From NCBI RefSeq assembly GCF_023701525.1, contig NZ_JAMQAW010000096.1:43643-107642 (forward strand): 64,000 nt of DNA, read 5' to 3'. Numbering within the stretch: the stretch's first letter is position 1; each line of letters starts with the position of its first letter. Position numbers and translations under genes: made by a program. This document shows positions 42,563 through 50,350 of this stretch, in pieces. The notes below the pieces were generated by a model that had not been told where the DNA came from, made no database searches, and worked only from the letters and a program-made list of their open reading frames with translations. The DNA is from Streptomyces albipurpureus. Lineage in GTDB: Bacteria; Actinomycetota; Actinomycetes; Streptomycetales; Streptomycetaceae.

Positions 42563-42916
42563 ATGACTACCGACCGCGGCTTCTACTCGATCATCGAATA
42601 CACCGTCGACGGCCCCGAGACGCAGACCGAGTTGGTGGACGGCTTCGCCGAAATCATCGATCAGTGGGTCAGCTTCCATCCCGGATTCCGCTCGGCCCGG
42701 TTCCACGTCAGTACGGACGGCACCCGTGTCTACAACGTCGTGCACTGGCGGGACGAGGCGGACTACCGCAACTTCGTCGAGACATCCGACACCGAAGGCC
42801 GGATGGCAGCCATCGGAAAGGCGCTGGACACGCTCTCCGGCAGGGCCGAACCCCGAATGAGCGGAGTCCCCACCTACACGGTCGTACGCGAAGTCGGCCC
42901 GAGAGAACGGCAGTAG
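42563..42916 (+). CDS. Antibiotic-biosynthesis-monooxygenase-domain protein, SoxR-controlled
   Basis: A 117-residue ABM-fold (dimeric ferredoxin-like) protein: FYSIIEYTVDG, then SFHPGFRSARFHVSTDGTRVYNVVHW and EDADYRNF-like sequence. Such proteins oxidise or degrade quinones and aromatic polyketides without cofactor. ATG 42563 has AGGGGA 6 nt upstream. As I recall, an ABM gene belongs to the SoxR regulon of S. coelicolor, so a quinone-detoxifying role is likely. Confidence 0.88.
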   Translation: MTTDRGFYSIIEYTVDGPETQTELVDGFAEIIDQWVSFHPGFRSARFHVSTDGTRVYNVVHWRDEADYRNFVETSDTEGRMAAIGKALDTLSGRAEPRMSGVPTYTVVREVGPRERQ

Positions 42917-43139
42917 CGCCTCGGCTCGGGGTGTCCACTCGTCGGCTCTGCGGCGGCGGGTTCCGCAAGGGAGCACCCATGTGCCGCCGGCCAGGACGCA
43001 GGCCCGAGCGATCGGTTCCGGGTCAGGGCCCCGACCCGGGCCCGGAGCGGCAGCGCAGCCAGTTCAGCGCATGCCTCAGGCCCCCTCGCCCCGGTTCGGC
43101 GTAGGCCCTCAGTTCTGGCGGCGAGGTACCCGCATCACC

Positions 43140-43409
43140 TCAGCTCAGTGCGTGCGAGGTCCGACCGGACGCCTGATCGATTTCGGTGTGGGCCTTCTGG
43201 AGCAACTGCGAGGCGAGATCCATGAGCGCCCGCGCACCCGCGATCTCCTCACCGACCCGCAACTGTTCGGCATCCGATGGGTGGCGCTGGGCAAGCCCGT
43301 GCGCGCGGTACTCGGTCCCGTCCGCCAGTCTCACCATGGCGGCGGCCCGGGTCCGGTCGTCCTCCTCCTGGAATTCCAGCTCGATATGCCAGCCGACGAG
43401 TGTCTGCAT
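43140..43409 (-). CDS. DUF1876-domain protein
   Basis: An 89-residue protein matching DUF1876: WHIELEFQEEDDRTRAAAMVRLADGTEYRAHG followed by a helical half with IAGARALMDLASQLLQKAHTEI. Usually found with a DUF1918 partner, absent here. Function unknown. 42917-43139 shows no other gene. Confidence 0.88.
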   Translation of the reverse strand: MQTLVGWHIELEFQEEDDRTRAAAMVRLADGTEYRAHGLAQRHPSDAEQLRVGEEIAGARALMDLASQLLQKAHTEIDQASGRTSHALS

Positions 43410-43497
43410 GATGGATCACCTCCGGAGTCACCCCTCCAGCGTGCGCCTGCCCGGCCGAGATCACCACTGTTCCACCCGCATTTGCTTACCTTTCGGT

Positions 43498-43524
43498 AAG
43501 TACCCCACTTATTAGTGGGTACTT
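43498..43524. promoter_or_regulatory. Palindromic operator upstream of the imine-reductase-like gene
   Basis: A 27-bp inverted repeat: left arm AAGTACCCCACT, right arm AGTGGGTACTT, with one bulged C. A second, shorter inverted repeat (TTACC-TTTC-GGTAA) abuts it at 43487-43499. This AT-rich spot ends 61 nt before the start codon. The TACT/AGTA symmetry recalls HxlR-family operators, but no HxlR gene is in the window. Confidence 0.6.
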
Positions 43525-43585
43525 GTCGTCGCCGCAGCCTGGATACGAGGATCAAGGAAAACCCCCCGCCCCCAGGAGCTCGGCT

Positions 43586-44527
43586 GTGAACTCGCCAAAC
43601 CCGTCACACGTGCCCTCGCCCTTCGGCGCCGTACCCCGTCTCGCCGGCATCACCGCACCCGGCGCGCCCACCGTCCCCCTGGCCGTGCTGGGCCTCGGCA
43701 TGATGGGGACCGCACTGGCCTCGGCCCTCCTCCAGGCCGGCCACCAGGTCACCGTCTGGAACCGCACGGCCGCCAAGACCGGCCCACTGGTCGCCCAGGG
43801 GGCGCTACCCGCCGACTCCCCCGCGGCAGCCGTCAGCGCGAGCAAGCTCATCATCGCCTGCCTGCTGACCAATGACCACGTCCAGGAGGTACTGGACGGC
43901 GTGGGCGACCAGCTGGCGGGCCGCACCATCGTCAATCTGACCAACGGCACCCCCGCACGCGCCCGTGAGCTGGCGGCCTGGGCCGCCGAGCACGGTGCGA
44001 GCTATCTCGACGGAGGCATCATGGCGGTGCCGCAGATGATCGCCGGCCCCCATGCCTATGTCTTCTACAGCGGCGACGAACGAGCCTTCAGGACCCATCA
44101 GCCCACCCTCGCCGCGTTCGGCGACACCAAGTTCGTCGGCGCCGACCCCGGGCTCGCAGCGCTGTACGACATAGCGCTGCTCACCGGGATGTACGGCATG
44201 ACCGTCGGCGTGATGCAGGCGTTCGCCCTCGCCCGTACGGAGAACATTCCGGCCCGGGAGCTGTCAGAGCTCCTGGTGCCCTGGATCGGCGCGATGCTCG
44301 CGGGCGTCCCGGCCGACGCGGAGGCGATCGATTCCGATCAGCACCTCACCGATGTCTCCAGCCTCGCCGTCAACCATGCGGCGATCCCCAACTTCCTGGC
44401 CGCCTTTCGCGACCAGGGTGTGGACCCGCTCTTCTTTGGGCCGCTCCAGGAAGTACTGGACCGAGCGGTCAAGGAGGGGTACGGAGGGGACGGACTCTCC
44501 CGCCTGGCTACGTTGTTCGCCCGCTAG
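43586..44527 (+). CDS. NAD(P)-binding imine-reductase-like (beta-hydroxyacid dehydrogenase family) protein
   Basis: A 313-residue protein. The Rossmann motif is VLGLGMMGTALASALLQAGHQVTVWNRT (NADPH-type, with N-R-T). The C-terminal helical domain ends in DVSSLAVNHAAIPNFLAAFRDQGVD and DRAVKEGYGGDGLSRL, a signature of imine reductases rather than of 3-hydroxyisobutyrate dehydrogenases. GTG 43586 with AGGAG 8 nt upstream. It reduces a C=N or C=O bond; the natural substrate is unknown. Confidence 0.87.
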   Translation: MNSPNPSHVPSPFGAVPRLAGITAPGAPTVPLAVLGLGMMGTALASALLQAGHQVTVWNRTAAKTGPLVAQGALPADSPAAAVSASKLIIACLLTNDHVQEVLDGVGDQLAGRTIVNLTNGTPARARELAAWAAEHGASYLDGGIMAVPQMIAGPHAYVFYSGDERAFRTHQPTLAAFGDTKFVGADPGLAALYDIALLTGMYGMTVGVMQAFALARTENIPARELSELLVPWIGAMLAGVPADAEAIDSDQHLTDVSSLAVNHAAIPNFLAAFRDQGVDPLFFGPLQEVLDRAVKEGYGGDGLSRLATLFAR

Positions 44528-44942
44528 CCCGCGTACGGCCGTTAGCCCGCCGCTGACCGAGTGACATCCCCTGCGATCACCCGGCGCATCGCGAGAAGGG
44601 GGCAGAAACCACACCTTGTGCCCGAATACCCCCAGAGGCTTCCTCTTGGGTGGCACAAGCATCCAACTGCCACCCATTTCAACCCTCTTCCCCAACAGAC
44701 CCAGCACTCAACCCTCGCCACGACAGGCCCAACCACCTCCCTCTTTGCACTAACTCGCCTTCTGCCCGATCCAGTTGTGCCACGCTAACCGCGCCGAGAG
44801 ACCACGAACTCGCATTGGTCTATACCTTGACTGGACCAGACCGACGCGCTTGAGTAAGTGGTACAACCCCCCACCACGGCACTGCCCGGAGCCCCCACCT
44901 CCCTTCCGGGCAGGGCCGTTCCTCGCGCAAAGGAGACAGCGC
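44528..44942 (+). promoter_or_regulatory. Intergenic region and chitinase promoter with DasR-like site
   Basis: The left part (44600-44770) is noticeably less GC-rich and C/A-biased with no convincing gene. The promoter holds TGGTCTATACCT (44816-44827), 10 of 12 matches to the DasR core TGGTCTAGACCA, overlapping -35 TTGACT (44827-44832). Just downstream TGGACCAGACC (44832-44842) matches 10 of 11 bases of the direct-repeat element of Streptomyces chitinase promoters. Confidence 0.65.
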
Positions 44943-45890
44943 GTGCGAAAAGGCATGAAGGCGTGGCTCGTTGCCATCGTCGCCGCCAGCGGTTTGGCCG
45001 CGGCAAGCCTCCTCCCTACAGCGTCCGCCGCCCCCGCCGCCGACGCAAAGTGCACCAACGCCCCCAGTTGGACCTTTGGTACCAACTACCGTACGGGCGA
45101 CGTAGTCAAGTACACCGACGGCAAGCACTATGTCGCCGAGCACGACAACCCAGGCTGGAACCCCACCGTCAGCACCTGGTACTGGGACCCCTACACCTGT
45201 GTAGGTGGCGAGCCCAACCCCGACCCGAGCCCAAGCCCGAGCACCAGCCCCACCCAGAATCCCGACCCCAGCGGATTCGTGGTGAGCGAGGCTCAGTTCA
45301 ACCAGATGTTCCCGAGCCGGAAGCCGTTCTACACCTACTCCGGACTGACGGCCGCCCTCAGCGCCTACCCCGGCTTCGCCAAGACCGGTACCGACACGGT
45401 CAAGAAGCAGGAGGCCGCGGCCTTCCTCGCCAACATCAGCCATGAGACCGGCGGGCTCGTCCACGTCGTGGAGCAGAACACCGCGAACTACCCGCACTAC
45501 TGCGACCGCAACCAGCCCTACGGCTGCCCCGCCGGCCAGGCCGCGTACTACGGCCGCGGCCCGATCCAGCTCAGCTGGAACTTCAACTACAAGGCGGCCG
45601 GCGAGGCGCTCGGTATCGATCTGCTCAACAACCCCTGGAAGGTGGAGCAGGACGCGGCCGTGGCCTGGAAGACAGGCCTCTGGTACTGGAACACCCAGAA
45701 CGGCCCGGGCACGATGACCGGCCACAACGCCATGGTGAACCAGGCGGGCTTCGGCCAGACGATCTGGTCGATCAACGGCAGCCTGGAATGCAACGGCGGC
45801 AACCCGGCACAGGTCCAGAGCCGGGTGAACAAGTACACCCAGTTCGCCCAGATCCTGGGCGTGCCGACCGGGTCGAACCTGTCCTGCTGA
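44943..45890 (+). CDS. Secreted family 19 chitinase with chitin-binding domain
   Basis: A 315-residue enzyme. Signal peptide (1-29, cut after ASAA), a CBM5/12 chitin-binding module (about 37-86: APSWTFGTNYRTGDVVKYTDGK, then GWNPTVSTWYW), a Pro/Ser linker and a GH19 catalytic domain. Catalytic acids are E168 in HETGG and E177 in HVVEQ; YYGRGPIQLSWNFNY is the substrate-cleft signature. It hydrolyses exported chitin. GTG start with AAGGAG 8 nt upstream. Confidence 0.96.
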   Translation: MRKGMKAWLVAIVAASGLAAASLLPTASAAPAADAKCTNAPSWTFGTNYRTGDVVKYTDGKHYVAEHDNPGWNPTVSTWYWDPYTCVGGEPNPDPSPSPSTSPTQNPDPSGFVVSEAQFNQMFPSRKPFYTYSGLTAALSAYPGFAKTGTDTVKKQEAAAFLANISHETGGLVHVVEQNTANYPHYCDRNQPYGCPAGQAAYYGRGPIQLSWNFNYKAAGEALGIDLLNNPWKVEQDAAVAWKTGLWYWNTQNGPGTMTGHNAMVNQAGFGQTIWSINGSLECNGGNPAQVQSRVNKYTQFAQILGVPTGSNLSC

Positions 45891-45907
45891 GCACCACCCA
45901 ACAGACT

Positions 45908-45935
45908 GCGGGCCGGGATGCCTTCCCCGGCCCGC
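45908..45935. terminator. Terminator between the chitinase and hemB
   Basis: A 10-bp stem (GCGGGCCGGG 45908-45917 with CCCGGCCCGC 45926-45935), an 8-nt loop and ATTGTTG after it. Serves the convergent chitinase and hemB. Confidence 0.8.
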
Positions 45936-45994
45936 ATTGTTGTGCCCGTACCGCTCTCACCAGCCGGCCCGGCCACTGGTTTCCCTCGACGGCC

Positions 45995-46996
45995 TCAGTG
46001 CTGCGCGCGCAGCAGGCCCGCGGCCTCCGTCGCCCAGTAGGTGAGGATCATCCGCGCCCCGGCCCGGCGAATGCCGGTGAGCGTCTCCAGCACCGCCTTC
46101 TCCCGGTCGATCCAGCCCTTCTCCGCGGCGGCCTCGACCATCGCGTACTCGCCGCTGATCTGGTAGGCGGCCACCGGTACGTCCACCGCGTCCGCGATCT
46201 TCGCCAGCACATCGAGATACGGCCCCGCGGGCTTGACCATCACCATGTCCGCGCCCTCTTCGAGGTCGAGCGCCAACTCGCGCAGGGACTCCCGGGCATT
46301 GGCCGGGTCCTGCTGATAGGTCTTGCGGTCCCCCCGCAACGACGACCCGACCGCCTCACGGAAGGGACCGTAGAAGGCGGACGAGTACTTCGCCGTGTAC
46401 GCGAGGATCGACACATCCTCCCTGCCGATGTTGTCCAGCGCCTCCCGAACGACACCGACCTGGCCGTCCATCATCCCGCTGGGACCCACTACATGGACGC
46501 CCGCGTCGGCCTGCACCTGCGCCATCTCCGCGTAGCGCTCCAAGGTCGCGTCGTTGTCGACGCGGCCCTCGGTGTCCAGGACACCGCAGTGGCCGTGGTC
46601 GGTGTACTCGTCCAGACAGAGATCCGACATGATCACCAACTCATCGCCGACCTCGGCCCGCACATCGCGGATGGCGAGTTGGAGAATGCCGTCCGGGTCG
46701 GTGCCCGCCGTGCCGACGGCGTCCTTCTTCCCGTCCTCCGGCACCCCGAAGAGCATGATCCCCGAGACCCCGGCCGCACGAGCCTCCACGGCCGCCTTCC
46801 GCAGGGTGTCCCGGGTGTGCTGTACGACCCCCGGCATGGCGGAGATCGGCACGGGCTCACCGATGCCCTCCCGCACAAACGCGGGAAGGATCAGATCAGC
46901 GGGGTGCAGCCGGGTCTCGGCGACCATGCGCCGCAGGGCGGGGGTGGTCCGCAGTCGCCGCGGCCTGGCCTCCGGAAACGATCCATACACACTCAT
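45995..46996 (-). CDS. hemB: Porphobilinogen synthase HemB
   Basis: A 333-residue aldolase-fold enzyme. The Schiff-base lysines are in AYTAKYSSAFYGP and MVMVKPAGPYLDV; DEYTDHGHCGVLD has the Asp/His pattern of the Mg-type rather than the fully cysteine-based zinc site. It condenses two 5-aminolevulinates to porphobilinogen. It is not in the rex-hem operon but lies 740 nt from hemD. Confidence 0.96.
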   Translation of the reverse strand: MSVYGSFPEARPRRLRTTPALRRMVAETRLHPADLILPAFVREGIGEPVPISAMPGVVQHTRDTLRKAAVEARAAGVSGIMLFGVPEDGKKDAVGTAGTDPDGILQLAIRDVRAEVGDELVIMSDLCLDEYTDHGHCGVLDTEGRVDNDATLERYAEMAQVQADAGVHVVGPSGMMDGQVGVVREALDNIGREDVSILAYTAKYSSAFYGPFREAVGSSLRGDRKTYQQDPANARESLRELALDLEEGADMVMVKPAGPYLDVLAKIADAVDVPVAAYQISGEYAMVEAAAEKGWIDREKAVLETLTGIRRAGARMILTYWATEAAGLLRAQH

Positions 46997-47001
46997 GGCA
47001 C

Positions 47002-47544
47002 CTACGCTACGCCCCGGGCCGAGAGCGCCTGACGCAGGAGCAGCAGCTGGCCGACCTCAGCGACGTTCTTGGTCAGCTCGACCGTGATCCAGCCGGCCAC
47101 CTCCACCAGCCTCAGCCCCTCTCCCCAGGCGAGCCCCTCGGTGCGGGCGGTGGAATCGAGATCGGCGTCGCTGAGCTGGAGCAGCTCAGCGCGCCAGTCG
47201 TTCCTGAGCGCCCCCAGCCACTCGACGGTGGCCTCGGCGCTGCCCGGCCAGTGGATCTCCTCCCTGGCGGGTGCCCCGGGACCGAAGCAGTGCTGGAACG
47301 TCGTCGTCCACCAGTAGCCCATGTGCCAGGTGAGCCAGCCGATCGAGGTGGTGGGCACGGGCTCGGGCTCGGGCACCTGCCAGTCGGCGACCCAGTGGCC
47401 GGCGGCGTCCTGCCGTACGGTCCAGCTCCCCGGGGCCGGCTCCCAGAGGCAGGCGGCGTCGTCGATGCCGGGCAGGTGGTACTCCCAGAGGGCCCATACG
47501 GTGTCGAGCTGGCGTATGAGCAGTTCCACGCGGGCTACGGTCAT
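47002..47544 (-). CDS. DinB-family protein
   Basis: A 180-residue four-helix-bundle protein of the DinB/YfiT type. Potential metal ligands include W-H in IGWLTWHMGYWW. The family includes thiol-dependent enzymes for bacillithiol or mycothiol metabolism; the specific role is unknown. It ends 5 nt before hemB and is probably co-transcribed with it. Confidence 0.87.
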   Translation of the reverse strand: MTVARVELLIRQLDTVWALWEYHLPGIDDAACLWEPAPGSWTVRQDAAGHWVADWQVPEPEPVPTTSIGWLTWHMGYWWTTTFQHCFGPGAPAREEIHWPGSAEATVEWLGALRNDWRAELLQLSDADLDSTARTEGLAWGEGLRLVEVAGWITVELTKNVAEVGQLLLLRQALSARGVA

Positions 47545-47673
47545 CGAAGGAGCGTTTCACCGCTCCGGATCATGGAGCAACCGCTTTGGCCACGGCAGCC
47601 GAGCTCACCCGGTGCGCCACTTCACCACACGCCCTTGACCAGCCGCGGGCCGGTACCGGAACTCCCGGAAGAA

Positions 47674-47723
47674 CGTGGGGGCCTGTGCCCCGGACCAGTT
47701 GGCCCGGGGCACAGGCCCCCACG
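47674..47723 (-). terminator. Very strong hairpin terminator after hemD
   Basis: A perfect 20-bp inverted repeat (47674-47693 with 47704-47723) and a 10-nt loop, starting 12 nt past the hemD stop. No T-run follows, as often in Streptomyces. Ends the rex-hem operon. Confidence 0.85.
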
Positions 47724-47735
47724 CGTACCCACTTC

Positions 47736-49394
47736 TCAGGTGGTGCGCCTGCGCCGACCGCCCGGTCTGCGCTCCGACGGGCGCAGCACATGCTCGCCCG
47801 CCTCGACCGCCGCGGCCCGGCGGGCGGCGCCGAACTCCGCCAGCGCCTCCGCCAAGCGGTTCACCGAAGGCTCCGGAGAGAGCACGTCCACCCGCAGTCC
47901 GTGCTCCTCCGCCGTCTTGGCGGTGGCCGGGCCGATACATGCGATCACGGTCACGTTGTGCGGCTTGCCCGCGATACCGACCAGGTTGCGCACGGTGGAG
48001 GACGAGGTGAAGAGCACCGCGTCAAACCCGCCGCCCTTGATCGCCTCCCGGGTGTCCGCGGGTGGCGGCGAGGCCCGTACCGTGCGGTACGCGGTGACGT
48101 CGTCCACCTCCCAGCCCAGCTCGATCAGGCCCGCGACCAGGGTCTCGGTCGCGATGTCGGCACGCGGCAAAAACACCCGATCGATGGGGTCGAAGACAGG
48201 GTCGTACGGCGGCCAGTCCTCCAGGAGTCCGGCGGCCGACTGCTCACCGCTGGGCACCAGATCGGGCTTCACACCGAACTCGACCAGCGCCCGAGCCGTC
48301 TGCTCGCCCACCGCGGCCACCTTGATACCGGCGAACGCCCGTGCGTCGAGTCCGTACTCCTCGAACTTCTCGCGTACGGCCTTCACCGCGTTCACCGAGG
48401 TGAAGGCGATCCACTCGTACCGACCGGTCACCAGCCCCTTGACGGCCCGCTCCATCTGCTGCGGGGTACGCGGCGGTTCCACCGCGATCGTCGGGACCTC
48501 ATGCGGAACCGCGCCGTACGAACGGAGTTGGTCGGAGAGCGAAGCCGACTGCTCCTTGGTCCGCGGCACCAACACCCGCCAACCGAACAGCGGCTTGGAC
48601 TCGAACCACGCGAGCTGGTCCCGCTGGGCGGCACAACTGCGCTCACCGACCACGGCTATCACCGGTCGATGCCCATCGGGTGCCGGCAGCACCTTCGCCT
48701 GCTTGAGGGTCTGCGCGATGGTCCCGAGGGTGGCCGCCCAGGTCCGCTGCCGGGTGGTCGTACCAGCGACCGTGACCGTCAGCGGGGTGTCTGGCTTGCG
48801 ACCGGCGGACACCAGTTCGTTCGCGGCGACGCCGATCGCGTCCAGCGTGGTGGAGACCACGACGGTGCAATCGCTCGCGCCAACCTCCGTCCAGCAGCGC
48901 TCACTTGCGCTGCGGGCATCCACGAAGCGGACATCCGCGCCCTGCGCGTCCCGCAGCGGCACACCCGCATAGGCGGGCACTCCCACGGCGGTGGCGATGC
49001 CCGGCACGACCTCGAAGGGAATCCCCTCCGCGGCGCACGCCAGCATCTCCTGACCGGCGTCGGCGTCCAGGCCCGGATCGCCGATCACGGCACGGACGAC
49101 CCGCTTGCCGCTCCGGGCAGCCTCCATGACAAGATTGACCGCATCCCTGAGTACGGGGATTCTGGCGGCTGTTGACGCATCGTCAACAACCGTCAACTCA
49201 GGTGTGCTGACGCTCACCCGCGCATGGCTACGTACGACGTCGAGCACATCGGGCTCGGCGATCAGTACGTCGGCTACCGCGAGTGCCTCGACAGCCCGCA
49301 AGGTCAACAGTCCGGGATCGCCGGGACCGGCGCCGAGGAAAGTGACATGCCCGTGTGCCGAGAACGCCGAGGACGGGTTGGTGGTGGGGCTCAA
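47736..49394 (-). CDS. hemD: Fused uroporphyrinogen-III methyltransferase-like / HemD synthase
   Basis: A 552-residue two-domain protein. The N-terminal half has the tetrapyrrole-methylase fold (FLGAGPGDPGLLTLRA) but the SAM-site motif GGDPFVFGRGGEE is replaced by IGDPGLDADAGQEM, so methyltransferase activity is doubtful. The C-terminal half (about 265-525) is HemD, closing hydroxymethylbilane to uroporphyrinogen III (WRVLVPRTKEQSASLSDQL, FTSVNAVKAV, FTSSSTVRNLVG). Starts inside the hemC stop (4-nt overlap). Confidence 0.92.
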   Translation of the reverse strand: MSPTTNPSSAFSAHGHVTFLGAGPGDPGLLTLRAVEALAVADVLIAEPDVLDVVRSHARVSVSTPELTVVDDASTAARIPVLRDAVNLVMEAARSGKRVVRAVIGDPGLDADAGQEMLACAAEGIPFEVVPGIATAVGVPAYAGVPLRDAQGADVRFVDARSASERCWTEVGASDCTVVVSTTLDAIGVAANELVSAGRKPDTPLTVTVAGTTTRQRTWAATLGTIAQTLKQAKVLPAPDGHRPVIAVVGERSCAAQRDQLAWFESKPLFGWRVLVPRTKEQSASLSDQLRSYGAVPHEVPTIAVEPPRTPQQMERAVKGLVTGRYEWIAFTSVNAVKAVREKFEEYGLDARAFAGIKVAAVGEQTARALVEFGVKPDLVPSGEQSAAGLLEDWPPYDPVFDPIDRVFLPRADIATETLVAGLIELGWEVDDVTAYRTVRASPPPADTREAIKGGGFDAVLFTSSSTVRNLVGIAGKPHNVTVIACIGPATAKTAEEHGLRVDVLSPEPSVNRLAEALAEFGAARRAAAVEAGEHVLRPSERRPGGRRRRTT

Positions 49395-50350
49395 TGTGCT
49401 CGCTCCCCCATAAGACCAGCCGCACCCTTGGCGAGCATCTCGGACGCGAGTTCGCGCCCGAGCGCGATGGCGTCGCCGTGCGACGTGGGTACGGGACCGG
49501 TGGTGGACAGCTGCACCAGCGTCGAGCCGTCGGTTGTGCCGACGACGCCGCGCAGGCGCATTTCGGTGACATCCTGTCCGTCGCCCAACAGGTCGGCCAA
49601 CGCACCCACAGGTGCGGAGCAGCCGGCCTCCAGGGCGGCGAGCAGGGAGCGCTCGGCAGTTACGGCGGCCCGGGTTGCCGGGTCGTCGAGCTGCGCGAGC
49701 AGGGCTGCGAGTCGCACGTTATCCGCGGTGCACTCGATCGCCAGGGCCCCCTGGCCGGGGGCCGGTAGGACGAAGTCGACCGACAGGAAGTCGGTGGCCT
49801 CGTCCGTCATTCCGATGCGGTTCAATCCGGCCGCGGCGAGTACCACCGCGTCCAGCTCCCCACTTCGTACGTATCCGATCCGGGTATCGATGTTGCCGCG
49901 GATCGGCACGGTCTGTATGTGCGTGTGGTGTGCACGCGCATATGCGTTCAACTGCGCCATCCTGCGTGGCGAGCCGGTTCCGACCCGAGCGCCCGCGGGC
50001 AGCCGGTCGAAAGTCAGTCCATCACGCGCCACCAGTACGTCCCGCGGGTCCTCGCGCAGCGGCACGGCCGCAAGCAGCAGGTCGTCGGGCTGGGTGGTGG
50101 GAAGGTCCTTCAGCGAATGAACGGCGAAATCCACCTCACCGCGCACCAGCGACTCCCGCAGCGCGGCCACGAAAACTCCCGTGCCGCCGATCTGCGCGAG
50201 ATGCTCACGGGAAGTGTCCCCGTATGTCGTGATCTCCACGAGCTCGACGGGACGCCCGGTCAACTGGCGCACCGCCCGAGCCACTTGCCCCGACTGGGCC
50301 ATGGCGAGCTTGCTGCGCCTGGTCCCGAGTCTGAGTGCACTCTCGGTCAT
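49391..50350 (-). CDS. hemC: Hydroxymethylbilane synthase HemC
   Basis: A 319-residue porphobilinogen deaminase. RLGTRRSKLAMAQSGQVA opens it; the dipyrromethane cofactor cysteine is in LEAGCSAPVGALA, and RGNIDTR and SLKDLPT are active-site motifs. It polymerises four porphobilinogens. 4-nt overlaps join it to hemA and hemD. Confidence 0.96.
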   Translation of the reverse strand: MTESALRLGTRRSKLAMAQSGQVARAVRQLTGRPVELVEITTYGDTSREHLAQIGGTGVFVAALRESLVRGEVDFAVHSLKDLPTTQPDDLLLAAVPLREDPRDVLVARDGLTFDRLPAGARVGTGSPRRMAQLNAYARAHHTHIQTVPIRGNIDTRIGYVRSGELDAVVLAAAGLNRIGMTDEATDFLSVDFVLPAPGQGALAIECTADNVRLAALLAQLDDPATRAAVTAERSLLAALEAGCSAPVGALADLLGDGQDVTEMRLRGVVGTTDGSTLVQLSTTGPVPTSHGDAIALGRELASEMLAKGAAGLMGERAH

